Position numbers and translations under genes: made by a program | The notes under the pieces: generated by a model | The model's database searches: none | Told to the model about the DNA's origin: nothing | The model's input: only the letters and a program-made list of their open reading frames with translations | Shown: in pieces, positions 8,269 through 15,513 of the stretch | Layout: the number at the start of each line of letters is the position of its first letter | Numbering within the stretch: position 1 is the stretch's first letter | Source of the DNA: Lentzea sp033794685 | Lineage (GTDB): Bacteria; Actinomycetota; Actinomycetes; Mycobacteriales; Pseudonocardiaceae | Assembly: GCA_033794685.1 (NCBI GenBank) | Contig: JARAYZ010000001.1 | Direction: 5' to 3' (one strand) | Length of the DNA stretch: 64,000 bases

Positions 8269-9126
8269 TCAGTTTCGCGGGCGCGGCTGGCACCGCGGGC
8301 AGGAATACGACGAACGGTTCATGAACGGTTCGCGGACGATCGCGGCGCCGCACCGTTTGCACGGCCGGTTCTCCTGGCCGTACGCGCTGAGTGACCGGTC
8401 GAAGTACCCGGACTGCCCGTTGATGTTGACGTAGAGGGCGTCGAACGACGTGCCGCCCTGCCCGAGCGCCTCACGCATCACGTCCGTGGCGTGGTCCAGC
8501 AGCTCGGCGGCCTTGACCTTGGTCAGCTTGTCCGTCATGCGGGTGCCGTGCAGCTTCGCGCGCCACAGGGCCTCGTCGGCGTAGATGTTGCCGATGCCGG
8601 ACACGAGGGTCTGGTCCAGGAGCGCGCGCTTGATCTCGGTGTGACGCAGGCGCAACGCGCGCACGGCAGCATCAGGGGAGAACAAGGGGTCCATGGGGTC
8701 GCGCGCGATGTGGGCGACCGAATCGGGCACCAGCGTGCCGTCGACCTCGACCAGCTCGGCGAGCGCGAGGCCGCCGAAGGTGCGTTGGTCCACGAAACGG
8801 AGCTCTGGTCCGCCGTCGTCGAACCGGAAGCGGACGCGCAGATGCTTCTCGTCGGGGGCCGACGAGGGCTGGATGAGCATCTGGCCGCTCATGCCCAGGT
8901 GCGCGAGCATGGCGGCTTTGTCGGCCAGTTCCACCCAGAGGTACTTGCCGCGGCGCCTGGCGGCGGCCATGGGCTGGCCTGCCAGGCGCGCGCAGAAGTC
9001 CAAGGAACCCAGGTCGTGCCGGCGGATGGCTCGTGGGTGCAGCACCTCTACCGAGGAGATGACCCGGCCGGCGACGTGGGCTTCAAGGCCGAGGCGTACT
9101 ACCTCGACCTCTGGGAGTTCGGGCAC
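8269..9126 (-). CDS. mutM: Formamidopyrimidine-DNA glycosylase (Fpg/MutM)
   Basis: Removes oxidised purines such as 8-oxoguanine and nicks the abasic site. 285 residues, the family's usual length. The mature N-terminus Pro-Glu-Leu-Pro-Glu supplies the catalytic Pro2 and Glu3. RRRGKYLW carries the conserved Lys. The H2TH region includes GIGNIYADEALW, and a C-terminal zinc finger is formed by CKRCG and CPRC. Start GTG 9126 lies one base after the stop of the small upstream gene, so the rnc-small gene-mutM set is translationally coupled. This order matches the actinobacterial rnc-mutM neighbourhood. Confidence 0.97.
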   Translation of the reverse strand: MPELPEVEVVRLGLEAHVAGRVISSVEVLHPRAIRRHDLGSLDFCARLAGQPMAAARRRGKYLWVELADKAAMLAHLGMSGQMLIQPSSAPDEKHLRVRFRFDDGGPELRFVDQRTFGGLALAELVEVDGTLVPDSVAHIARDPMDPLFSPDAAVRALRLRHTEIKRALLDQTLVSGIGNIYADEALWRAKLHGTRMTDKLTKVKAAELLDHATDVMREALGQGGTSFDALYVNINGQSGYFDRSLSAYGQENRPCKRCGAAIVREPFMNRSSYSCPRCQPRPRN

Positions 9127-9127
9127 G

Positions 9128-9328
9128 TCAGGCTTCGGACTTGCCCTCGTCGACGGGCTGAGCCTCGATCACGGCGGCCTGCGGCTTGGTGGGCTTGAGC
9201 ACCCACACACCCGCGCGGCTCGTGTCCCTGACCAGCACAAGTCCCTGGATGCCTCCGCTGCGGGAGGTGTTCACCGGCCCGCGGACGGTGCGGGTGCGGC
9301 GGTTCGTGCGGTTCCTGGTCGCATACAT
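9128..9328 (-). CDS. Small basic protein between rnc and mutM
   Basis: 66 residues. The first third is Arg/Thr-rich, and a short beta-like segment follows (IQGLVLVRD, then GVWVLKPTKP). The start ATG 9328 is six bases after the rnc stop, and its own stop is one base before the mutM GTG, so it fits an operon exactly with no room for another gene. No motif identifies a function. It is kept as a real gene on spacing and codon use; an untranslated spacer is the alternative. Confidence 0.68.
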   Translation of the reverse strand: MYATRNRTNRRTRTVRGPVNTSRSGGIQGLVLVRDTSRAGVWVLKPTKPQAAVIEAQPVDEGKSEA

Positions 9329-9336
9329 TGCGTGTC

Positions 9337-10140
9337 TCAGTCTTCCTCGGTTGGGGCGGTCCCTGGCGTCACCGAGGCGCCATTCTGTCCGTTTGCGGAT
9401 CGGACCGACTCCTGCTCGGCCTTGACCCGTTCCGACAGAACATGATAAGCCGCTTCGGCGGCTTTCTGCTCGGCTTCCTTCTTGGTGCGCCCATCACCCT
9501 TGCCGTAAGGCTGGCCACCGACGAGCACCGTTGCGGTGAACTCCTTGCGGTGGTCCGGCCCCTGGTCGTCCACGCGGTACTCCGGGACGCCGAGGCTGGC
9601 TTGAGCGGTGAGCTCCTGCAGGCTTGTCTTCCAGTCCAGTCCAGCACCCAAAAGCGGAGCTTTGGCCAAGAGCGGATCGAACAGCCGATGAACGAACGTT
9701 CGTGCGGTATCGATACCGAACTGCAGGTACACCGCACCGATGACGGCCTCGAGACCGTCAGCGAGAATGCTCGCCTTGTCCCTGCCGCCGGTCAGCTCTT
9801 CGCCACGACCGAGCAACAGGTGTGCACCGAGCCCGCCCTCACTCAGGTTGCGCGCGACGCCGGCCAGCGCGTGCATGTTGACCACGCTGGCACGGAGCTT
9901 CGCGAGCTGACCTTCGGGAAGGTCGGGATGGGTGCGGTAGAGGTGGTCGGTGACGACCAGCCCGAGCACCGCGTCTCCCAGGAACTCGAGACGCTCGTTC
10001 GGCGGCAAGCCGCCGTTCTCGTACGCGTAAGACCTGTGGGTGAGCGACAGCACGAGCAGCTCGGCGTCCAGGTGGACGCCGAGCGCTTCGAGCAGGTCCG
10101 CGCGGTCCGCTTGCGGTGCGCGCGGCGGCTTTCCCCCCAC
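9337..10140 (-). CDS. rnc: Ribonuclease III
   Basis: Cleaves double-stranded RNA in rRNA processing and mRNA decay. The RNase III domain carries the signature NERLEFLGDAVLGLV and a second acidic motif (ADGLEAVIGAVYL). The C-terminal double-stranded RNA-binding domain includes DHRKEFTATVLVGG and GRTKKEAEQKAAEAA. GTG 10140 is chosen, giving 267 residues, because it follows the rpmF stop by 16 bases. GTG 10197 would overlap rpmF by 41 bases. The Gly/Gln/Ser-rich C-terminal tail is unstructured. It is operonic with yceD and rpmF upstream and mutM downstream. Confidence 0.95.
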   Translation of the reverse strand: MGGKPPRAPQADRADLLEALGVHLDAELLVLSLTHRSYAYENGGLPPNERLEFLGDAVLGLVVTDHLYRTHPDLPEGQLAKLRASVVNMHALAGVARNLSEGGLGAHLLLGRGEELTGGRDKASILADGLEAVIGAVYLQFGIDTARTFVHRLFDPLLAKAPLLGAGLDWKTSLQELTAQASLGVPEYRVDDQGPDHRKEFTATVLVGGQPYGKGDGRTKKEAEQKAAEAAYHVLSERVKAEQESVRSANGQNGASVTPGTAPTEED

Positions 10141-10156
10141 TACGTCGCCGAGGAGA

Positions 10157-10339
10157 TCAGGCCGGCTGAGCGACCTGGCGGCCAGCGTACTGACCACAGG
10201 CCGGGCAGGCGACGTGCTGCGGCTTCGGCTGGCGGCAAGCCTTGTTGGAGCACGCCACCAGGTGCACGGCAGACGTCTTCCACTGGGAACGGCGCGCACG
10301 GGTGTTCGAACGCGACATTTTCCGCTTCGGGACGGCCAC
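10157..10339 (-). CDS. rpmF: 50S ribosomal protein L32 (zinc-binding form)
   Basis: 60 residues starting Met-Ala-Val-Pro-Lys-Arg-Lys, the typical L32 start. The Arg-rich RSNTRARRSQW segment is followed by four cysteines (VACSNKAC and VACPAC) that form the zinc ribbon, so this is the C+ form rather than the zinc-independent paralogue. The start lies two bases after the yceD stop, the classic yceD-rpmF pairing. Confidence 0.97.
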   Translation of the reverse strand: MAVPKRKMSRSNTRARRSQWKTSAVHLVACSNKACRQPKPQHVACPACGQYAGRQVAQPA

Positions 10340-10341
10340 GA

Positions 10342-10923
10342 CTACTTCTCCTCGTTGTTGTCATCGCTGAACCGCTCTTGCAACGCGGCCCACCGAGGGT
10401 CAATCGTCTCATGCCCGTGGTCGGGCCCGAGCTCCGCCCACCTGCCACCACACTCGGAGCAAAGCCCCTTGCAGTCCGGCTCGCAAAGCGGCGCCTGCGG
10501 CAGCGCGAGAACGATGGCGTCCCGCACCACAGGCTCGAGGTCGATCAGATCGTTGACGATCCGGCTGACCTCGTGTTCATCAGTGGTCTCGTCCGTGGTG
10601 CTGTCCGGCCACGCGTAGAGCTCCGTGACGCGGACTTCAACCTCATCGGTGAGCGACTCGAGACACCTCGAGCACTCCCCTTCGACCTTCGCGGACGCTG
10701 TCCCCGACACGAGCAGACCCTCGACGACCGATTCGACCAGGAGGTCGAGTTCGACCTCTCCGCCCTCGGGCACCGCTATCACCCCGAGCAGCCCCACGCC
10801 TTCGCCGGGGACCGACCTCGTGAAGGGTCGGCTCAGACCGGCTCGACGGCCGATGTCCCTGGTGTCGATGACCCAGGGACCGGATGCTGTGGGACGCGTG
10901 GACGCGTGACGATGCTCAGTCAT
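10342..10923 (-). CDS. YceD/DUF177 family protein
   Basis: 193 residues from ATG 10923. The open frame continues upstream, but only the part from ATG 10923 looks like the family. YceD proteins are linked to 23S rRNA and large-subunit biogenesis and are nearly always next to rpmF. Visible marks are CSRCLE in the middle and the C-terminal CEPDCKGLCSECG followed by DPRWAAL. It begins the yceD-rpmF-rnc-mutM operon. No clear Shine-Dalgarno precedes the start. Confidence 0.92.
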   Translation of the reverse strand: MTEHRHASTRPTASGPWVIDTRDIGRRAGLSRPFTRSVPGEGVGLLGVIAVPEGGEVELDLLVESVVEGLLVSGTASAKVEGECSRCLESLTDEVEVRVTELYAWPDSTTDETTDEHEVSRIVNDLIDLEPVVRDAIVLALPQAPLCEPDCKGLCSECGGRWAELGPDHGHETIDPRWAALQERFSDDNNEEK

Positions 10924-11072
10924 GATTTTCGGGTTTTGCTGACGGGGACCTACCACGTCCAGCCGGTCCAGGGTACGGGACGACGCCCCCGCGCGTGAAA
11001 TCGGCAGGTGATCGCACCTGTCCGACGTAGCGCGAATCACACGTTCAGTCGTCCCCGGACCGTGCTGGTTCG

Positions 11073-11789
11073 TCAGGAACCGTAGTCGAACGGTGCCGCG
11101 GCGCCCGCGACGGCCGGCCCGCGCAGGTGCGAACGGCCCTTGCCGACCGACCTGAGCGTGTGCGCGAGGAGGTCCTCGAAGTCCGCGAGCTTGCCGTCCA
11201 CGTACGCGTCGCACTCCGACCGCAGCCGGATGGACTCGCTCTGAGCGGTGTCGAGCAGACGGGCCGCCTCGGCGTGCGCCGCCCGGACGACCTCCTGCTC
11301 GTTGACGAGCCTGGCCTGCTCGGCGCGGCCGTCCTCGGTGGCGCGCTCGTAGTTGGCCCGGCCCGCCTGGATCATGCGCTCGGCCTCGGAGTGCGAGCGA
11401 CCCACCAGGTCGTCGTACTCCTGGCGGCCGGCGGACACGGTCCGTTCGGCCTGGTCCTCCGCCTCGGCGATCATCCGCTCGGCACGGGCGCGCGCGTCGG
11501 ACAGCATCGCCTCGGCCTCGGCCTGCGCCTCGGCGAGCATGCGGTCCGCGTCGGAACGCGCCTTGGACACGCCGGACTCGGCCTCGTGCTTGGCCTTGCC
11601 GACGAGCTCTTCCTTGTGGTCCAGCACGTCCTGCGCGTCGTCGAGCTCCGCGGGGATCGCGTCACGCACGTCGTCGAGCAGTTCGAGCACGTCGCCGCGT
11701 GGCACCACGCAGCCCGAGGTCATCGGAACTCCGCGCGCTTCCTCGACGATCGTGACGAGCTCGTCGAGTGCCTCGAACACCCGGTACAC
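11073..11789 (-). CDS. sepIVA: SepIVA-like DivIVA-family septation coiled coil
   Basis: 238 residues. An N-terminal MYRVFEALDELVTIVEEARG helix and VVPRGDVLELLDDV are followed by about 130 residues of Ala/Glu/Arg-rich coiled coil with recurring AEAEA/ARAERMIAEAE repeats. Its start is GTG 11789 with GGGAG six bases upstream. In mycobacteria the homologue sits immediately upstream of the YceD gene and acts in cell division and pole organisation; the same position here supports orthology. Cytoplasmic, no membrane segment. A 149-base spacer separates it from yceD, so the downstream genes may also have their own promoter. Confidence 0.85.
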   Translation of the reverse strand: MYRVFEALDELVTIVEEARGVPMTSGCVVPRGDVLELLDDVRDAIPAELDDAQDVLDHKEELVGKAKHEAESGVSKARSDADRMLAEAQAEAEAMLSDARARAERMIAEAEDQAERTVSAGRQEYDDLVGRSHSEAERMIQAGRANYERATEDGRAEQARLVNEQEVVRAAHAEAARLLDTAQSESIRLRSECDAYVDGKLADFEDLLAHTLRSVGKGRSHLRGPAVAGAAAPFDYGS

Positions 11790-11903
11790 GTCTCACTCCC
11801 TAACCCCTGTGGCTCCCACCCGCAAGTGTGCCCTGCCGATCTCCCCGGCACCGGGACTTCGGCAGGGCGTGTCAGGATTTCCCCACATCGACCTGGGGGA
11901 ACC

Positions 11904-12350
11904 GTGAAGATCACAATCAGGCGGGCCACCGCGGCCGACGTCCACCCGATCGTGACGATGCTGGCGGACGACCCGCTGGGCGCGAAGCGCGAACAGCCGG
12001 GCGACCCGGCGTACCTGAAGGCGTTCGAGGTGATCGACGCCGACCCGCACCAGTTCCTGGCCGTGGCCGACGCGGACGGCGAGGTCGTGGGCACGCTGCA
12101 GCTGACGTTCACGGCGGGCCTGTCCCGCCTGGGCGCGACCCGCGCGACCGTGGAGGCCGTGCGGGTGCGCTCCGACCAGCGCGGCAACGGCCTCGGCGAA
12201 CACCTGGTCAGGTGGGCGATCGACGAGGCCCGCGCACGCGGCTGCGGCATGGTGCAGCTGACGACGGACGCGTCACGCGTGGACGCGCACCGGTTCTACG
12301 AGCGGCTCGGTTTCGCCGCGTCGCACGTGGGGATGAAGCTGACGCTCTAG
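11904..12350 (+). CDS. GNAT family N-acetyltransferase
   Basis: 148 residues from GTG 11904, which follows a CTGGGGGA purine-rich site. The acetyl-CoA-binding motif is RSDQRGNGLGEHL (Q/R-x-x-G-x-G), followed by TTDASRVDAHRFYERLGF, the standard GNAT C-terminal motif. The substrate cannot be read from sequence. It is divergent from sepIVA and convergent with coaD: its TAG and coaD's TAG share the palindromic CTAG at 12347-12350. Confidence 0.93.
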   Translation: MKITIRRATAADVHPIVTMLADDPLGAKREQPGDPAYLKAFEVIDADPHQFLAVADADGEVVGTLQLTFTAGLSRLGATRATVEAVRVRSDQRGNGLGEHLVRWAIDEARARGCGMVQLTTDASRVDAHRFYERLGFAASHVGMKLTL

Positions 12351-12829
12351 CGCGTCTCGGCGAGGCGCTGCTGCAGCCGCTGCTCGATGGTCGCGGGCAG
12401 CAGCGTCGAGACGTCGCCACCGTACGTCGCGACCTCCTTGACCAGCGAGGACGCCAGGTAGGAGTACTGCGGGCTGGCCTGCATGAACAGCGTGTCGACA
12501 CCGGTGAGCTGGTGGTTCATCTGCGCCATCTGCAGCTCGTAGTCGTAGTCGCTGACCGCGCGCAGGCCCTTCACGATGGCCTTGATGTTGTTCTCGCGGC
12601 AGTAGTCGACCAACAGCCCGTGCCACGAGTCCACACGCACGTTGTCCCACTGAGCGGTGACCTCGCGCAGCATCTCCTGACGCTCCTCAACGTCGAACAA
12701 GGTGCGCTTGTTCTTGTTGATGAGCACGGCGACGACAACCTCTTCGAAGAGGTGCGCGGCTCTCCCGATGATGTCCAGGTGACCGTTGGTTACCGGGTCG
12801 TAGGAGCCGGGGTACACGGCACGCGTCAT
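12347..12829 (-). CDS. coaD: Phosphopantetheine adenylyltransferase
   Basis: Fourth step of coenzyme A synthesis (4'-phosphopantetheine plus ATP to dephospho-CoA). 160 residues, the normal length. The nucleotidyltransferase motif YPGSYDPVTNGHLDI lies at the N-terminus, KGLRAVSDYDYELQMA in the middle and SYLASSLVKEVA near the C-terminus. It lies 52 bases downstream of rsmD, the standard rsmD-coaD order. The stop codon is shared on both strands with the GNAT gene. Confidence 0.97.
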   Translation of the reverse strand: MTRAVYPGSYDPVTNGHLDIIGRAAHLFEEVVVAVLINKNKRTLFDVEERQEMLREVTAQWDNVRVDSWHGLLVDYCRENNIKAIVKGLRAVSDYDYELQMAQMNHQLTGVDTLFMQASPQYSYLASSLVKEVATYGGDVSTLLPATIEQRLQQRLAETR

Positions 12830-12881
12830 GGGCGGACGTTAGCACCCGATCGGACGCCTCCAGGCGTGTCCGTGGTTCTCG

Positions 12882-13436
12882 TCACCCATCAGTACGCACC
12901 TGGGCCCAGTACACAGCCGTGTCCCCGTAACGCTTGGCACGCAACGATTCCACTTCCTCAGGCCAAGCTGGTTCGCCACTTCGCGAAGCACGTTCCACGA
13001 TCAAGATGGCCTCGTCCGCAAGCCGCGGCACGATCCCCTTGAGCACCTTGGCGAGCTCGTCGTCCCCCACCGCGTAGGGCGGATCGGCGAACACAAGGTC
13101 GAACTTCTCCCCCTCGGCCGCCACGTACGCCTCAGCAGTCCGGTTGACCACCACGGTCCCGGCGAACCCAAGCTCTTTGGCGTTACCTTTGAGCACGTCA
13201 GCGGCCCGCTTGTCCGACTCGACGAACGTGGCGTGCCCAGCCCCCCGGCTCAACGCCTCGAACCCCAGCGCCCCCGACCCGGCGTACAGGTCCAGCACCT
13301 TGGCCCCGTCAAGATCAACCATGGCCTCGAGGGAACTGAACAACGCCTCCCGCACCCGCTCGGACGTGGGCCGCGTGCCCTTGGGCGGAACCTTGAGCCT
13401 GCGACCCCCCGCAGTCCCGGCAACAATTCGTGTCAC
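12882..13436 (-). CDS. rsmD: 16S rRNA (guanine966-N2)-methyltransferase RsmD
   Basis: 184 residues from GTG 13436. It starts with TRIVAGTAGGRRLKVP, the family N-terminus, then RPTSERVREALFSSLE. The SAM-binding motif is DLYAGSGALGFEALSRGA, and the catalytic DPPY motif follows in FADPPYAVG. It methylates G966 of 16S rRNA. It reads into coaD. Confidence 0.95.
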   Translation of the reverse strand: MTRIVAGTAGGRRLKVPPKGTRPTSERVREALFSSLEAMVDLDGAKVLDLYAGSGALGFEALSRGAGHATFVESDKRAADVLKGNAKELGFAGTVVVNRTAEAYVAAEGEKFDLVFADPPYAVGDDELAKVLKGIVPRLADEAILIVERASRSGEPAWPEEVESLRAKRYGDTAVYWAQVRTDG

Positions 13437-13467
13437 CCGCTCATCGTCCCAGGTGCATCCTGTCGCC

Positions 13468-13881
13468 ATGACCCGCCACCGAGACTCGGGCGCCTGCCTC
13501 TGCACCCTGGCCACCACCCCAGTCCTGGCGAAGTGCCCGTCCTGCGCAGCCCAGGCCGTAATAACGAGCGACCGCCTCATATGCCCAACGTGCGCGCACA
13601 CCCGCCCTTACAACCGTGTGTGGTGCTGGGACGCCACCAGCTACGTGCCAGACCTCTGGCTGACAACCTCATGCGCAGGCCACACCCTCTGGGCCCTGAA
13701 CACCGCACACCTGGACCTGCTGGAGTCCTACGTAACAGCAACGCTGCGCGAGGACCCACCCCATTCGTCAATCCGAAGGATGACGATCTTGGCAAAGCTG
13801 CCGACATGGCTGAAGTCGGCAAAGCACCGAGACGAGGTCCAACGAGCCATCCGCCGCCTACGCACAAAAGCCACGGCCTGA
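13468..13881 (+). CDS. Small zinc-ribbon protein
   Basis: 137 residues from ATG 13468, divergent from rsmD. Four Cys pairs or singletons (CLC, CPSC, CPTC and a later CAG) lie in the first 75 residues, with CPSCAAQAVITSDRLICPTC forming an apparent TFIIB-like zinc ribbon. The C-terminal half is helical and basic. Such ribbons bind nucleic acid or protein; no specific role can be assigned. Codon use is richer in A-ending Pro, Ala and Ser codons than in most neighbours. Confidence 0.72.
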   Translation: MTRHRDSGACLCTLATTPVLAKCPSCAAQAVITSDRLICPTCAHTRPYNRVWCWDATSYVPDLWLTTSCAGHTLWALNTAHLDLLESYVTATLREDPPHSSIRRMTILAKLPTWLKSAKHRDEVQRAIRRLRTKATA

Positions 13882-13923
13882 TCCCGCGATGCCGAAGGCG
13901 AGCCGTACTTAGCAAGCGGTCCA

Positions 13924-14067
13924 GGCGGTGGGGTCCCATCACGAGTCGCGCCATAGCTCTTGCTGCATGCCTGAAGGGGTGTCAAGCGGACACGCTTTTC
14001 GTCCGCTTGACACCCCTTCAGGCATGTGGCCCGCTCTTGGTGTGACTCGTGATGGGACCCCACCGCC
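13924..14067. repeat. Nested perfect inverted repeats (palindromic element)
   Basis: The outer arms are 13924-13947 and 14044-14067, 24 bases each and exactly complementary. The inner arms are 13966-13991 and 14001-14026, 26 bases each and exactly complementary, around a nine-base loop. The short spacers between outer and inner arms are only partly complementary. The unit could fold into a long stem as DNA cruciform or RNA. It lies downstream of the zinc-ribbon gene and downstream of the converging MBL-fold gene. There is no coding sense on either strand beyond accidental frames. Confidence 0.9.
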
Positions 14068-14156
14068 AAAGCAACCAAACTAAGCAACAGGCAGCCGCCC
14101 AACGCAACAGGCGTGCCATCTACCCGCTCGTGGCGTGGACCCCCTGATCAGATTGC

Positions 14157-14182
14157 CGGGGGTCTGGGGGCAGCGCCCCCAG
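14157..14182. repeat. GC-rich hairpin repeat, copy 1
   Basis: A CGGGGGTCTGGGGGC head is followed by a three-base loop and GCCCCCAG, giving an 8-bp stem (14164-14171 with 14175-14182). The same head, stem and spacing recur at 50890-50915, so this is a dispersed repeat rather than a one-off terminator. Confidence 0.75.
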
Positions 14183-14210
14183 GGGAAGCACGCAGCAGCG
14201 ACCCGCCACT

Positions 14211-14306
14211 CGCAAGGTGACCACCCGCAAGGTCGCGGAACGCAAGGTGACCACCCGCCTGGTCGCGGATCGCAAGGCGACCACCCGCAAGGTCGCGGAT
14301 CGCAAG
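14211..14306. repeat. Three 30-base tandem repeats plus a 6-base partial
   Basis: Units are 14211-14240, 14241-14270 and 14271-14300, then CGCAAG at 14301-14306. The units differ at only a few positions. Because 30 is a multiple of three, open frames on both strands encode decapeptide repeats (for example TTRKVAERKV), but these have no start context, so I treat the array as non-coding. The unit is continuous without spacers, so it is not a CRISPR. It ends nine bases before the MBL-fold gene's stop codon. Confidence 0.9.
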
Positions 14307-14314
14307 CTCAACGA

Positions 14315-15388
14315 TCAGGCAAGCGCCTGCCACCACCCGTCAACCTCCCCAGGCGAATCAACATCAACCCGCTCCCCAGGCCGAGGCACAGCCAGCTTCA
14401 TCCCCCGAGCCTTGACCTCCCGCCACACCCGGTCGATCGGCTCCCCCCAAGGATGCAGCGCAAGGTTGAACGTCGCCCAATGCACAGGGATCAACAACCC
14501 ACCCCCCAAATCCTCAAAGGCCCGAACCCCGTCCTCAGGCGTCATGTGGATGTCAGGCCAAGCATCCCCATAGGCCCCAACCTGCATCAACACAGCGTCA
14601 AAAGGCCCATGAGCAGCCCCGATCGCCTTGTACCCGGCGAAATACCCGGTATCCCCGCTGTAGAACACAGACCGAGTCCCACGAGCAATCACCCAGGACG
14701 CCCACAACGTGACGTTCCGCTGCACAGACCGCCCAGAAAAGTGTTGCGCCGCAGTACAAGTGAGCGTGAACCCGTCGACCGAATGCGACTCGTCCCAGTC
14801 CAACTCGACGATCCGCGAAGCAGGAACGTCCCACCGAGCCAGATGCGCCCCCAGCCCCAGCGGCACCACGAACACAGCCGAACTCGAAGCGGTCAACGCC
14901 TGCACAGTCGCCATGTCGAGGTGGTCGTAGTGGTCGTGCGAGACCACAACCGCACTCACTTCAGGCAAATCAGACAACTGATGCGGAACCGGGTGCAACC
15001 GCCGCGGGCCGACGTGAGCGGACGGCGACACGCGGTCGCTCCACACGGGATCCACCAGCACCGAGGCGCCGTCGATCGTGATCAACGCGGAAGCGTGCCC
15101 GTACCAGGTGATGTGCACACCTTCGGACACCGGCGCGGCGGGTCCGACCAGCGGCACCGCCACGGAGGGCTTGCGGTCCTCGCCGCCGAAGATGAAGTCG
15201 CGCACGGAGAACGACTCACCGTCCGGAACCGTGCGGACTTCCTTGTCGTTGTGGAACTTCCCGTCCCGGAAGCGCGGCGAACGCGACATGTGGACCGGGT
15301 CCGGCTTGCCGCCGAGTTGCCGCGGCACGTCCTTCAGCGCCCATGCCACCCCTGCCAGGCCGAGCAGGCCGGCCAACGCCTTCTTCAT
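14315..15388 (-). CDS. MBL-fold metallo-hydrolase (UlaG/NAPE-PLD-like)
   Basis: 357 residues. An N-terminal hydrophobic segment (KKALAGLLGLAGVAWAL) suggests membrane attachment. The metal site is the SHDHYDHLD motif (H-x-H-x-D-H), preceded by ITWYGHASALI and VDPVWSDRVSP, which are typical of the N-acylphosphatidylethanolamine phospholipase D-like branch. Later ligands are in FSGRSVQRN, YSGDTGYF and IPVHWATFNLALHP. The true substrate is unknown. It lies between the repeat cluster and pyc and shares the A-ending codon preference of the nearby zinc-ribbon gene. Confidence 0.9.
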   Translation of the reverse strand: MKKALAGLLGLAGVAWALKDVPRQLGGKPDPVHMSRSPRFRDGKFHNDKEVRTVPDGESFSVRDFIFGGEDRKPSVAVPLVGPAAPVSEGVHITWYGHASALITIDGASVLVDPVWSDRVSPSAHVGPRRLHPVPHQLSDLPEVSAVVVSHDHYDHLDMATVQALTASSSAVFVVPLGLGAHLARWDVPASRIVELDWDESHSVDGFTLTCTAAQHFSGRSVQRNVTLWASWVIARGTRSVFYSGDTGYFAGYKAIGAAHGPFDAVLMQVGAYGDAWPDIHMTPEDGVRAFEDLGGGLLIPVHWATFNLALHPWGEPIDRVWREVKARGMKLAVPRPGERVDVDSPGEVDGWWQALA

Positions 15389-15466
15389 GATGCGATTCCC
15401 TCTCCCTGACCCCGTGACCGGTGCAACGCACGAAATCGTCGTGGAGTTCCAGGCCTCCCGCAGCGC

Positions 15467-15497
15467 GAAAAGGCCCGGCCTCCGCAGAGACCGGGCC
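15467..15497 (-). terminator. Intrinsic terminator of pyc
   Basis: Arms GGCCCGG (15472-15478) and CCGGGCC (15491-15497) flank a 12-base loop. On the reverse strand the stem is followed by a short T run (AAAA at 15468-15471 on the forward strand). It begins 17 bases beyond the pyc stop. Confidence 0.7.
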
Positions 15498-15513
15498 CTC
15501 GCGAACCGAAGAA

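Noticed and set aside
13728..14102. A reverse-strand small protein reading through the palindrome
   Set aside because: Its sequence is imposed by the inverted repeats; it lacks a ribosome site and overlaps the zinc-ribbon gene antisense.
14211..14306. CRISPR array
   Set aside because: The repeats are contiguous without spacers, only three in number, and no cas gene is present.
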